Shown here piece after piece: positions 32,815 through 40,881 of a DNA stretch of 64,000 nt. The number at the start of each line of letters is the position of its first letter. The stretch's first letter is position 1. Both the position numbers and the translations under genes were made by a program. The notes below the pieces were generated by a model that worked only from the letters and a program-made list of their open reading frames with translations, was not told the origin of the DNA and searched no databases. Source of the stretch: Nocardia colli (GTDB taxonomy: Bacteria > Actinomycetota > Actinomycetes > Mycobacteriales > Mycobacteriaceae); assembly GCF_008704205.1 (NCBI RefSeq), contig NZ_VXLC01000006.1, positions 186,001 through 250,000 of the forward strand, read 5' to 3'.

Positions 32815-34095
32815 TTACGCCGACTTCTCCCGGCGTTCGGTCCGCTGCGCCTTGCGCGGCACGATGGTCGGCAGCACATTTTCGGTGACGGTGTCGGAGT
32901 CGACGACCACCTTGGCGACGTCGTCGCGGCTGGGGATGTCGTACATCACCGGCAGCAGGACTTCCTCCATGATGGCGCGCAGGCCACGAGCGCCGGTGCC
33001 GCGCAGGATCGCCTGATCGGCGATCGCTTCCAGCGCGTCGGTGGTGAACTCGAGGTCGACGCCGTCCATCTCGAACAGCCGGACGTACTGCTTGACCAGC
33101 GCGTTCTTCGGCTCGGAGAGGATCTTGACCAGCGATTCCTTGTCCAGGTTGGTCACCGAGGCGACGACCGGGAGGCGGCCGATGAACTCGGGGATCAGGC
33201 CGAACTTGATCAGATCCTCCGGCATCACCTCGGCGAAGTGATCGGCGGTGTCGATCTCGGACTTGGACCGCACCTCGGAGCCGAAGCCGATGCCGCGGTG
33301 GCCGGTCCGCTCGGAGACGATCCGCTCCAGGCCGGCGAACGCGCCCGCGACGATGAACAGCACGTTGGTGGTGTCGATCTGGATGAACTCCTGGTGCGGG
33401 TGCTTGCGCCCGCCCTGCGGCGGCACGCTCGCCTGGGTGCCCTCCAGAATCTTCAGCAGCGCCTGCTGCACGCCCTCGCCGGAGACGTCGCGGGTGATCG
33501 ACGGGTTCTCGCTCTTGCGGGCGATCTTGTCGACCTCATCGATGTAGATGATGCCGGTCTCGGCGCGCTTGACGTCGTAATCCGCGGCCTGGATCAGCTT
33601 CAGCAGGATGTTCTCCACATCCTCGCCGACATAGCCCGCCTCGGTCAGCGCGGTCGCGTCCGCGATGGCGAACGGGACGTTCAGCATCTTGGCCAGCGTC
33701 TGCGCGAGGTAGGTCTTGCCGCAGCCGGTCGGGCCGAGCATCAGGATGTTCGACTTGGTCAGCTCGACGACCTCGCCGCGGCTGTCGCGGCCCTTGTCGC
33801 CGGCCTGGATGCGCTTGTAGTGGTTGTAGACGGCCACCGCGAGTGTGCGCTTGGCGGTGTCCTGCCCGATCACGTAGTTCTCCAGGAAGTCCCGGATCTC
33901 CGCGGGCTTGGGCAGCTCATCGAGCTTGACCTCGCTGGACTCAGCGAGTTCTTCCTCGATGATCTCGTTGCATAGATCGATGCACTCGTCGCAGATGTAC
34001 ACCCCTGGTCCCGCAATGAGCTTCTTGACCTGCTTCTGGCTCTTTCCGCAGAACGAGCACTTGAGCAGATCGCCGCCATCTCCGATGCGCGCCAT
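32815..34095 (-). CDS. clpX: ATP-dependent Clp protease ATP-binding subunit ClpX
   Basis: 426-residue AAA+ unfoldase that recognises substrates and feeds them to ClpP. The N-terminal zinc domain has C13, C16, C35 and C38; Walker A is GPTGCGKT (121-128), Walker B is GIIYIDEVDK, and the pore loop GYVG is in TEAGYVGEDVEN; the C-terminal sensor-2 region includes GARGLRAI. The start at ATG 34095 (MARIGDGG) gives the normal length; the longer frame is spurious. It is transcribed apart from clpP1-clpP2, with 450 bp and a terminator between, as in mycobacteria. Confidence 0.97.
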   Translation of the reverse strand: MARIGDGGDLLKCSFCGKSQKQVKKLIAGPGVYICDECIDLCNEIIEEELAESSEVKLDELPKPAEIRDFLENYVIGQDTAKRTLAVAVYNHYKRIQAGDKGRDSRGEVVELTKSNILMLGPTGCGKTYLAQTLAKMLNVPFAIADATALTEAGYVGEDVENILLKLIQAADYDVKRAETGIIYIDEVDKIARKSENPSITRDVSGEGVQQALLKILEGTQASVPPQGGRKHPHQEFIQIDTTNVLFIVAGAFAGLERIVSERTGHRGIGFGSEVRSKSEIDTADHFAEVMPEDLIKFGLIPEFIGRLPVVASVTNLDKESLVKILSEPKNALVKQYVRLFEMDGVDLEFTTDALEAIADQAILRGTGARGLRAIMEEVLLPVMYDIPSRDDVAKVVVDSDTVTENVLPTIVPRKAQRTERREKSA

Positions 34096-34504
34096 CTCGT
34101 GGGTCCCTACTTCCTTGTCCGCGTGCAACCGTCCGTCCAGGTTGCCAGCTATCTGCCGCGTTAACTGTTCGCGCCACCGGCCGTAGTCGCAAACGCATCG
34201 ACCGGTTCCGGTGGGTGAGGCAGTGCTGTCAACCGGGAGCAAAGGTCCCTAGGTTGACCGTACCTGGTGTGTGCGATGGAGGTCGACAACTCGAGCATGT
34301 TTCTCCGCCGGGTTGTGCGAGTTCTCACCGCACCGGAGCGCGTTGTGTCCGTTCAAGCGGCCTTTTCGTGGGCCGGCCGCTTGTTTCATCGGGGCTGGTG
34401 ACCGAAGCGTTTCCGGGCCAGCCGTGGCACTGAAGCAGTCCGGCCGGGCAGCACGCAACAAGGCGCACTTCCCGGCCGGAATTCCCTGGGGTGTAGCAAC
34501 TTAC
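34096..34504. other. clpX upstream region with inverted repeats
   Basis: About 410 bp between the clpP2 terminator and clpX. It contains a 9-bp inverted repeat CAAGCGGCC/GGCCGCTTG (34354-34383) and a 10-bp repeat TCCGGCCGGG/CCCGGCCGGA (34439-34480). Neither shows a strong T tract. The clpX promoter must lie here. No protein-coding frame is convincing. Confidence 0.45.
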
Positions 34505-34537
34505 GAGCGAATCGCCGCCGGGATCGGCGATTCGCTC
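34505..34537 (-). terminator. clpP operon terminator hairpin
   Basis: GAGCGAATCGCC (34505-34516) pairs perfectly with GGCGATTCGCTC (34526-34537) around a nine-base loop, eight bases beyond the clpP2 stop on the coding strand. It should end the clpP1-clpP2 transcript before clpX. Confidence 0.85.
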
Positions 34538-34544
34538 CGGTCGA

Positions 34545-35216
34545 TCACTTCTTCTGCGCGCTGAGCTTGCGGTAGTCGAACACCTGGTCGATGATCCCGT
34601 ACTCCTTGGCCTCCGCCGCGGTCAGGATCTTGTCGCGGTCGGTGTCCTTGCGGATCTGATCCGCGTCCTTGCCGGTGTGGTAGGCCAGCGTGGTCTCCAT
34701 CAGGCGACGCATGCGCTCGATCTCGGCGGCCTGGATCTCCAGGTCCGAGACCTGACCCTGGATGCCACCCTCCAGCGCAGGCTGGTGGATCAGCACCCGG
34801 GCGTTGGGCAGGCAGGCACGCTTGCCGGGGGTGCCGGCGGCCAGCAGCACAGCGGCGGCCGAGGCGGCCTGGCCCAGGCAGACGGTCGCGACGTCGGCGC
34901 GCACGTACTGCATGGTGTCGTAGATGGCCATCAGCGAGGTGAACGAGCCGCCGGGCGAGTTGATGTACATGGTGATGTCGCGGTCGGGATCGAGCGACTC
35001 GAGCACCAGCAGCTGGGCCATGACGTCGTTCGCCGAGGCGTCGTCCACCTGCACGCCGAGGAAGATGATGCGCTCCTCGAACAGCTTGTTGTACGGGTTG
35101 GACTCCTTGACGCCGAAGCTCGAGTGCTCGATGAACGACGGCAGGATGTAGCGCGACTCGGCGCCCTGCGGTGCCATACCGCCGAGCGCTGCGCGTGGGT
35201 CAAACTGGTTGGCCAT
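34545..35216 (-). CDS. clpP2: ATP-dependent Clp protease proteolytic subunit 2
   Basis: 223-residue serine peptidase subunit. Catalytic Ser is in GQAASAAA (S119), His in LIHQPALEG (H144), Asp in DTDRDK (D195). The ClpP2-type features, an extended N terminus (MANQFDPRAALGGMAPQ) and the ALEGGIQGQ region, distinguish it from ClpP1. In mycobacteria ClpP1 and ClpP2 form a mixed 14-mer that docks ClpX or ClpC1 through ClpP2. ATG 35216 has GGAG nine bases upstream. It lies 67 bp downstream of clpP1 in the same operon. Confidence 0.96.
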   Translation of the reverse strand: MANQFDPRAALGGMAPQGAESRYILPSFIEHSSFGVKESNPYNKLFEERIIFLGVQVDDASANDVMAQLLVLESLDPDRDITMYINSPGGSFTSLMAIYDTMQYVRADVATVCLGQAASAAAVLLAAGTPGKRACLPNARVLIHQPALEGGIQGQVSDLEIQAAEIERMRRLMETTLAYHTGKDADQIRKDTDRDKILTAAEAKEYGIIDQVFDYRKLSAQKK

Positions 35217-35283
35217 CTTCGTCTCCAAAGTCTGTGTGTGTAAGCCGCGGATGCGCTGAACGGACAGTGAGTCCGGATGGCGC

Positions 35284-35874
35284 CTAGTTGTCGGCGACGC
35301 CGTTGGTCTGGTTCGCGTGGCTGATCACTCGATCGATGAAGCCGTACTCCAGCGCCTGCTGGGCGGTGAACCAGCGGTCGCGGTCGGCGTCGGCGGCGAC
35401 CTGCTCCACGGACTTGCCGGTGTGCAGCGCCTGCAGCTCGTTGAGCTCACGCTTGGTGTGCGCGAACTGCTCGGCCATGATCGCGATGTCGGCGGCCGAA
35501 CCACCGATGCCCGCCGACGGCTGGTGCATCATGATCCGCGCGTGCGGCAGGGCGAAGCGCTTGCCCTTGGTGCCCGCGGTGAGCAGGAACTGGCCCATCG
35601 ACGCGGCCAGGCCCATGCCGAAGGTGGCGATGTCGCACTCGGCGAACTGCATGGTGTCGTAGATCGCCATGCCCGCGGTGACCGAGCCACCAGGCGAGTT
35701 GATGTAGAGCGCGATGTCCTTGGTCGGATCCTCCGCAGTGAGAAGCAGGATCTGCGCGCAGAGCTTGTTCGCGATGTCGTCGTCGACCTGGGTGCCGAGG
35801 AAGATGATGCGATTGGTAAGCAGTCGCTCGTACACCGAATCGCTGAGGTTGAGACCAGCAGTCGCGGATGTCAT
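35284..35874 (-). CDS. clpP1: ATP-dependent Clp protease proteolytic subunit 1
   Basis: 196-residue serine peptidase subunit with catalytic Ser in GLAASMGQ (S92), His in MHQPSAG (H117) and Asp in DADRDRW (D166). The GIGGSAADI segment is typical of ClpP1. The first ATG that gives a normal N terminus is 35874 (MTSATAGLNLSDSVYERLL); a longer in-frame extension reaching 35985 is not expected. It is the upstream gene of the clpP1-clpP2 pair and lies downstream of tig on the same strand, separated by a terminator-like hairpin. Confidence 0.96.
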   Translation of the reverse strand: MTSATAGLNLSDSVYERLLTNRIIFLGTQVDDDIANKLCAQILLLTAEDPTKDIALYINSPGGSVTAGMAIYDTMQFAECDIATFGMGLAASMGQFLLTAGTKGKRFALPHARIMMHQPSAGIGGSAADIAIMAEQFAHTKRELNELQALHTGKSVEQVAADADRDRWFTAQQALEYGFIDRVISHANQTNGVADN

Positions 35875-35970
35875 GACGACCCCTGCCTGATTGACTGTCA
35901 CGGATACCTGCCTTTTCTTACCGGCTCGTTGGCCGACGGCCATCTCTGGTTCGTTGTCACAAACATTAAC

Positions 35971-36008
35971 GAAGCAGGGCGGCACCGAACTCCCGGTACC
36001 GCCCTTCT
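35971..36008 (-). terminator. tig terminator-like hairpin
   Basis: GAAGCAGGGCGG...CCGG...CCGCCCTTCTTC forms a long stem with one or two mismatches (35971-36008), about 60 bp beyond the tig stop. On the tig strand it is followed by GTTAATGTTT. It separates tig from clpP1, whose promoter would lie between it and 35874. Confidence 0.7.
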
Positions 36009-36067
36009 TCGCTCACAGCGCAATCAGCACAGCTCGCAGCCGCTTCTCACGCTGGCATTGCATGGAT

Positions 36068-37489
36068 TTATTCGGCCTTCGCCGCAGCGGTCTCGGTCGA
36101 CTCGTCGTCCGCGGCCACGTCGGTGATCGCCTCGACCTCGTCGGCAGCGGCGACAGAATCATCTGGGGCACCGAACATTTCGGCGGTGTCCACCACGTTG
36201 CCCTCGGAGTCTGTCACCTTCACCTTGCCGACGACGCCCGCGAGCGCCTTGCCGCGCCGGACGTCGGCGAAGATCGCGCCGAGCTGGCCGGCCTGCTGCA
36301 CCTGCTGGATGAACTGCTCCGGCGCCAGGCCGTAGCGCTGGGACTGGAACAGGATCCGCTCGGTGAGCTCTTCCTGGCCGACCTGGGTGTTCTCCGCCTC
36401 GGCGATGGCGTCCAGCAGCAGCTGGGTACGCACCGACTTCTCGGCGGACTCCTTGGCGTCCTTGTCGAACTCTTCGCGGCTCGAGCCCTGGGCCTCCAGC
36501 GCCTCGGCGAGCTTGGCCTCGTCGTGGTCGAAGCCGTGCACGGCGTCGTGGGTGACCGCGTCGATCTCGGCCTGCACGACGGCCTCGGGCAGCGGCACCT
36601 CGACCTGCTCGAGCAGGGTCTCCAGCACCTTGTCCCGGATCTGGCCCGCCTGCTCGACCTTCTTGCTCCGCTCGACCCGGGTGCGCAGGTCGGTCTTCAG
36701 CTCTTCGAGGGTGTCGAATTCGCTGGCCAGCTGGGCGAAGTCGTCGTCGGCCTCGGGCAGCTCGCGCTCCTTGACGGACTGCACGGTGACCTTGATGACG
36801 GCTTCCTTGCCCGCGTGCTCACCGGCGACCAGGGTCGAGGTGAACTCCTTGGACTCGCCGGCGGCCAGGCCGATCAGCGCCTCGTCCAGGCCCTCGATGA
36901 GCTGGCCGGAGCCGACCTCGTGGGACAGGCCGGTGGTGGCCGCCTCGGGGACGTCCTCGCCGTCGACGGTCGCGGACAGATCGATGGAGACGAAGTCGCC
37001 GTCCTGCACCGCGCGCTCGACCCCGGTGAGGGTGCCGAAGCGCTGGCGCAGCGACTGCAGCTGCTCGTCGATGTCCTCGTCGCCGATGGTGAAGGCGTCG
37101 ACGGAGACCTCGATGGTCTCGTACTCCGGCAGCGTGAGCTCGGGGCGCACGTCGACCTCGGCGGTGAACGCGAGCTCCTCGCCGTCCTCGATCTTGGTGA
37201 TCTCGATCTCCGGCTGGCCGATGACCTTCACGTCGGACGCGGTGACGGCCTCGCTGTAGCGGCCGGGCAGCACGTCGTTGACGACCTGCTCCAGCACCGC
37301 GCCGCGGCCGAGGCGCGCCTCGAGCAGCTTGGCCGGCGCCTTACCCGGACGGAAGCCGGGGATCTTGACCTGCTTGGCGAGTGCCTTGTACGCGCGATCG
37401 AAGTCCGGCTTGAGTTCCTCGAAGGGCACCTCGACATTGATCCGGACCCGGGTCGGGCTCAGCTGCTCGACGGTGCTCTTCACGGACAT
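36068..37489 (-). CDS. tig: trigger factor, ribosome-associated chaperone
   Basis: 473 residues. The N-terminal ribosome-binding domain has the signature GFRPGKAPAKLLEARLG (about 45-60, corresponding to the G-F-R-x-G-x-x-P loop that contacts L23), the middle is an FKBP-type PPIase domain (about 155-245, DGDFVSIDLSATVDG), and a helical C-terminal domain follows. Trigger factor shields nascent chains leaving the ribosome. The ATG at 37489 is preceded by AAGGAG. Gene order tig-clpP1-clpP2-clpX is the classical arrangement. Confidence 0.97.
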   Translation of the reverse strand: MSVKSTVEQLSPTRVRINVEVPFEELKPDFDRAYKALAKQVKIPGFRPGKAPAKLLEARLGRGAVLEQVVNDVLPGRYSEAVTASDVKVIGQPEIEITKIEDGEELAFTAEVDVRPELTLPEYETIEVSVDAFTIGDEDIDEQLQSLRQRFGTLTGVERAVQDGDFVSIDLSATVDGEDVPEAATTGLSHEVGSGQLIEGLDEALIGLAAGESKEFTSTLVAGEHAGKEAVIKVTVQSVKERELPEADDDFAQLASEFDTLEELKTDLRTRVERSKKVEQAGQIRDKVLETLLEQVEVPLPEAVVQAEIDAVTHDAVHGFDHDEAKLAEALEAQGSSREEFDKDAKESAEKSVRTQLLLDAIAEAENTQVGQEELTERILFQSQRYGLAPEQFIQQVQQAGQLGAIFADVRRGKALAGVVGKVKVTDSEGNVVDTAEMFGAPDDSVAAADEVEAITDVAADDESTETAAAKAE

Positions 37490-37652
37490 GCTCCTTGTTC
37501 GTCGTCTGTTCTGGTTGAGACGCGATCCCCCGTCGTCCCGGACTTCTACCGGGACCCCGGCACCCGCCGGGCTGGCGAGGGACGCGGCGTACGCATCCCG
37601 ACCAGGTTAGTTGACCGGCCGGGGCGCGCTGCACTGGGCCGCTTTTCCGGCC

Positions 37653-38231
37653 CTACTTGCCGACCGATACCGCGTCGGTGACGAAGACCAGCGTCTCGTT
37701 CGGCGCGATGCCGCTGCGGCCGCTGGCGCCGTAGCCGAGGTCCGGCGGCACGATCAGCAGCCGGCGCGCGCCCTGCTGCACGCCGATCAGGCCCTGGTCC
37801 CAGCCGGGAATGACCTGGCCGCCGCCGAGCGTGAGCTGGAACGGGGTGCCGCGATCGAAGGAGCTGTCCTTCTTCTGTCCGTTGGACCAGGTGATCAGCG
37901 CGTAGTTCATGGTCAGCGGCTGGCCCGCGGCGGCGCCGGGACCGGTGCCCGCGATCAAGTCCTTGGTGATGAGCTTCTTCGGCGGATCGCAGTTGTCCGG
38001 GAGGGTGATCTTCGGCGCGGTGCCGAAGTCGCCGCTCACGCCGATGTCCTCCGCGGTGCATTCGCGGCCCTTGCTCGCCGACGGGGCGCCCTGCGCCTGC
38101 GCGGTGACCTTCGCGGCGGAGGAGGTAGAGGAGGGAGTGGACGACGCCTTGTCGTCCGAGCCACAGGCGACCAGAGTGAACGCTGCCGCGGCCATGGTGC
38201 CGATCCCGATGAACCTGCCGAGTGTGTGCAT
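37653..38231 (-). CDS. FKBP-type peptidyl-prolyl isomerase lipoprotein
   Basis: 192 residues. The signal peptide ends in a lipobox LVAC (cysteine 23), so the protein is probably lipid-anchored outside the membrane. After a Ser/Ala-rich spacer comes an FKBP domain with GQPLTMNYALITW, FDRGTPFQLTLGGGQVIPGWDQGLIGVQQG (in two blocks) and LLIVPPDLGYGASG, the active-site segments of FK506-binding PPIases. It would help fold exported proteins. It precedes tig on the same strand by about 160 bp. Start at ATG 38231. Confidence 0.9.
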   Translation of the reverse strand: MHTLGRFIGIGTMAAAAFTLVACGSDDKASSTPSSTSSAAKVTAQAQGAPSASKGRECTAEDIGVSGDFGTAPKITLPDNCDPPKKLITKDLIAGTGPGAAAGQPLTMNYALITWSNGQKKDSSFDRGTPFQLTLGGGQVIPGWDQGLIGVQQGARRLLIVPPDLGYGASGRSGIAPNETLVFVTDAVSVGK

Positions 38232-38342
38232 GCGGCGGACCCTAGACCATCGGGGCGGCGGACGTCCGAGTCGCCCGGCGCGCGTCGAACTGCCGTTACG
38301 CTGGGACTGGAATTCTCCCCCCAGTACGAGGAGAGTCGGCGC

Positions 38343-40808
38343 ATGACCCACCCCAGTTCGGGCAGTGACACCTCGGCCGACAACGTCGGTGGCGCGGGCG
38401 GGCAGACCGTCGCCCCCGCGCCCTACCGGCTGACCGACCTCGCCGGACCACTGGATCGCGACGAGCTGACCTCGATTGATGCCTGGTGGCGGGCGGCGAA
38501 CTACCTGTCCGTCGGACAGATCTATCTGATGGCGAATCCGCTGCTGCGCGAGCCGCTTCGGGCCGAACACATCAAGCCGCGGCTGCTCGGCCATTTCGGT
38601 ACCGTGCCCGGGTTGAACCTGGTGTGGGTGCATGCCAATCGGGCGATCCGGCAGCGCGGGCTCGACGCGGTGTTCGTGGCCGGGCCGGGACACGGCGGGC
38701 CGGGGCCGAACGCATGCGGCTGGCTCGAAGGGACGTACTCCGAGCTGTACAGCCACATTCCGCAGGATGCCGCGGGGATGGGGTCGTTCTTCGCGCAGTT
38801 CTCCTTCCCCGGCGGGGTGCCGAGCCACTGCGCGCCGGAGACCCCCGGGTCGTTCCACGAGGGCGGCGAGCTCGGCTACTCGCTCATGCATGCGTTCGGC
38901 GCGGCGCTGGATCACCCGGATCTGACCGTGTTCTGCGTGATCGGCGACGGCGAGGCGGAGACCGGGCCGCTGGCCACCAGCTGGCACGGGAACAAGTTCG
39001 TCAATCCGGCCCGCGACGGCGCGGTGCTGCCGATCCTCGCGCTGAACCAGTACAAGATCGCCAATCCGACCGTCCTGGCGCGGATTCCGGAGGCGGAGCT
39101 GGTGTCGCTGATGCGCGGGTACGGCTACGAGCCGATCATCGTGGCGGGCAGCGACCCGACCGCGGTGCACCAGGCGATGGCTGTCGCGATCGACACCTGC
39201 ATGGAACGCATCGCGCAGATTCAGCGGGCCGCGCGCGGCGGCACCGACGCGGTGCGGCCGATCTGGCCGATGATCGTGCTGCGCACGCCGAAGGGCTGGA
39301 CCTGTCCGCCGGTGGTGGACGGCGAGCCGGTCGAGGGCACGTTCCGTGCGCATCAGGTGCCGTTGCCCGCGGCGCGCACCGACGCGAATCACCGTGCGGT
39401 GCTGGAACAGTGGCTGCGGTCCTACCGCCCGGAGGAGCTGTTCGACGAGCTGGGCAGGCCGGTGTCGGAGCTGCTGGATCAGGTGCCCGAGGGCGACTAC
39501 CGGATGAGCGCCAACCCGGTTGCCAACGGCGGCACGCTCGTTCGCGACTTGAGCCTGCCGGACTGGCGCGACTTCGGGGTCGAGGTCGCCACGCCGGGCG
39601 GGTCGCAGCACGAGGCGACCAGGGTGCTCGGCGGCTGGTTGCGCGAGGTCACCCGGCACAACCCGGACAACTTCCTCACCTTCGCGCCGGACGAGCTGGC
39701 CAGCAATCGGTTACAGGACATCCTCGACGTGACCGGACGCAACTGGCAGGCCGAAATCGGCGATTACGACGAGCGTCTCGACCGCACCGGGCGGGTGATC
39801 GAGGTGCTGTCCGAGCACATGTGCCAGGGGCTGCTGGAGGGGTACCTGCTGACCGGCAGGCACGGGGTGTTCACCTGCTACGAGGCATTCATCCACATCG
39901 TCGACGCGATGTTCAACCAGCACGCGAAGTGGCTCGACGCGAGTGCGGCGGTGCCGTGGCGGCGGCCGATCGCGAGCCTCAATTACCTGCTGTCGTCGCA
40001 TGTTTGGCGGCAGGATCACAACGGATTCACGCATCAGGATCCCGGGTTCCTCGATGTGGTGCTGAACAAGAAAGCGTCGATCGTGCGGGTCTATCTGCCG
40101 CCGGACGCCAACACGCTGCTGTCCACCTATGACCACTGCCTGCGGTCGCGGCACTACGTCAACGTGGTGGTCGCGGGCAAACAGCCGCAGGCGGACTGGC
40201 TTTCGGTGAACGATGCCGCCGAGCACTGCGCGCGCGGCATCGGGATCTGGGACTGGGCGGGGCACAACGACGAGCTCGGCACCGTGCCGGATGTCGTGCT
40301 GGCCTGCGCCGGTGACGTGCCGACGCTGGAAACCCTTGCGGCGGCGGCGATTCTGCGCGATCGGCTGCCGGGGTTACGGGTCCGGGTGGTCAACGTGGTC
40401 GATCTGACCCGGTTGCAGCCGCAGGACGATCATCCACATGGGTTGCCGGACAGCGAGTTCGACACGTTGTTCACCCATGATCGGCCGGTGATCTTCGCGT
40501 TCCACGGGTATCCGTGGCTGGTGCACCGGCTCACCTATCGACGGGCCAACCATGCCGGGCTGCATGTGCGGGGGTACCAGGAGCGCGGCACCACCACCAC
40601 GCCGTTCGACATGGTGATGCTCAACGATCTGGATCGGTTTCACCTGGTGATGGACGTCATCGATCGGGTGCCGAGCCTGGGTGAGCGGGCCGCGGGGCTG
40701 CGGCAGGAGATGGTGGACGCGCGGTGGGAGGCGCGGGCCTGGACCCGGGAGCACGGCGAGGACATCCCCGCGGTCGCGGACTGGACTTGGCCGTATCCGA
40801 CGGAATGA
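38343..40808 (+). CDS. xfp: phosphoketolase (xylulose-5-phosphate/fructose-6-phosphate)
   Basis: 821-residue thiamine-diphosphate enzyme that cleaves xylulose-5-phosphate or fructose-6-phosphate with phosphate to acetyl phosphate plus glyceraldehyde-3-phosphate or erythrose-4-phosphate. Family blocks are clear: HIKPRLLGHFGTVPGLNLVW, GPGHGGPG, the ThDP motif GDGEAETGPLATSWHGNKF (about 201-219), QDHNGFTHQDPGF and HAKWLDAS. Length is normal. ATG 38343 has GAGGAGA upstream; the frame is open much further upstream but that part overlaps the FKBP gene. No acetate kinase or phosphotransacetylase gene is adjacent. Confidence 0.95.
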   Translation: MTHPSSGSDTSADNVGGAGGQTVAPAPYRLTDLAGPLDRDELTSIDAWWRAANYLSVGQIYLMANPLLREPLRAEHIKPRLLGHFGTVPGLNLVWVHANRAIRQRGLDAVFVAGPGHGGPGPNACGWLEGTYSELYSHIPQDAAGMGSFFAQFSFPGGVPSHCAPETPGSFHEGGELGYSLMHAFGAALDHPDLTVFCVIGDGEAETGPLATSWHGNKFVNPARDGAVLPILALNQYKIANPTVLARIPEAELVSLMRGYGYEPIIVAGSDPTAVHQAMAVAIDTCMERIAQIQRAARGGTDAVRPIWPMIVLRTPKGWTCPPVVDGEPVEGTFRAHQVPLPAARTDANHRAVLEQWLRSYRPEELFDELGRPVSELLDQVPEGDYRMSANPVANGGTLVRDLSLPDWRDFGVEVATPGGSQHEATRVLGGWLREVTRHNPDNFLTFAPDELASNRLQDILDVTGRNWQAEIGDYDERLDRTGRVIEVLSEHMCQGLLEGYLLTGRHGVFTCYEAFIHIVDAMFNQHAKWLDASAAVPWRRPIASLNYLLSSHVWRQDHNGFTHQDPGFLDVVLNKKASIVRVYLPPDANTLLSTYDHCLRSRHYVNVVVAGKQPQADWLSVNDAAEHCARGIGIWDWAGHNDELGTVPDVVLACAGDVPTLETLAAAAILRDRLPGLRVRVVNVVDLTRLQPQDDHPHGLPDSEFDTLFTHDRPVIFAFHGYPWLVHRLTYRRANHAGLHVRGYQERGTTTTPFDMVMLNDLDRFHLVMDVIDRVPSLGERAAGLRQEMVDARWEARAWTREHGEDIPAVADWTWPYPTE

Positions 40809-40881
40809 GCGCTGATCGGGTAGCTGCGGCCAGGATGAAACTTCCTTGCGCAGGTTGGCGGGCCTACGCGACGATCGCTAC

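Noticed and set aside
34354..34383. 9-bp inverted repeat upstream of clpX as a terminator
   Set aside because: No U tract on the strand that would be transcribed into it, and the clpP2 terminator is already provided by the better hairpin at 34505-34537; kept only as part of the upstream region.
35891..37681. Long open frame (about 596 codons) on the plus strand across tig
   Set aside because: It is the complement of trigger factor, which has unmistakable family motifs; long shadow frames are expected at this GC content.
37653..39659. Long minus-strand extension of the FKBP lipoprotein frame across phosphoketolase
   Set aside because: Phosphoketolase motifs are clear on the plus strand, and a signal peptide with lipobox marks the true FKBP start at 38231.
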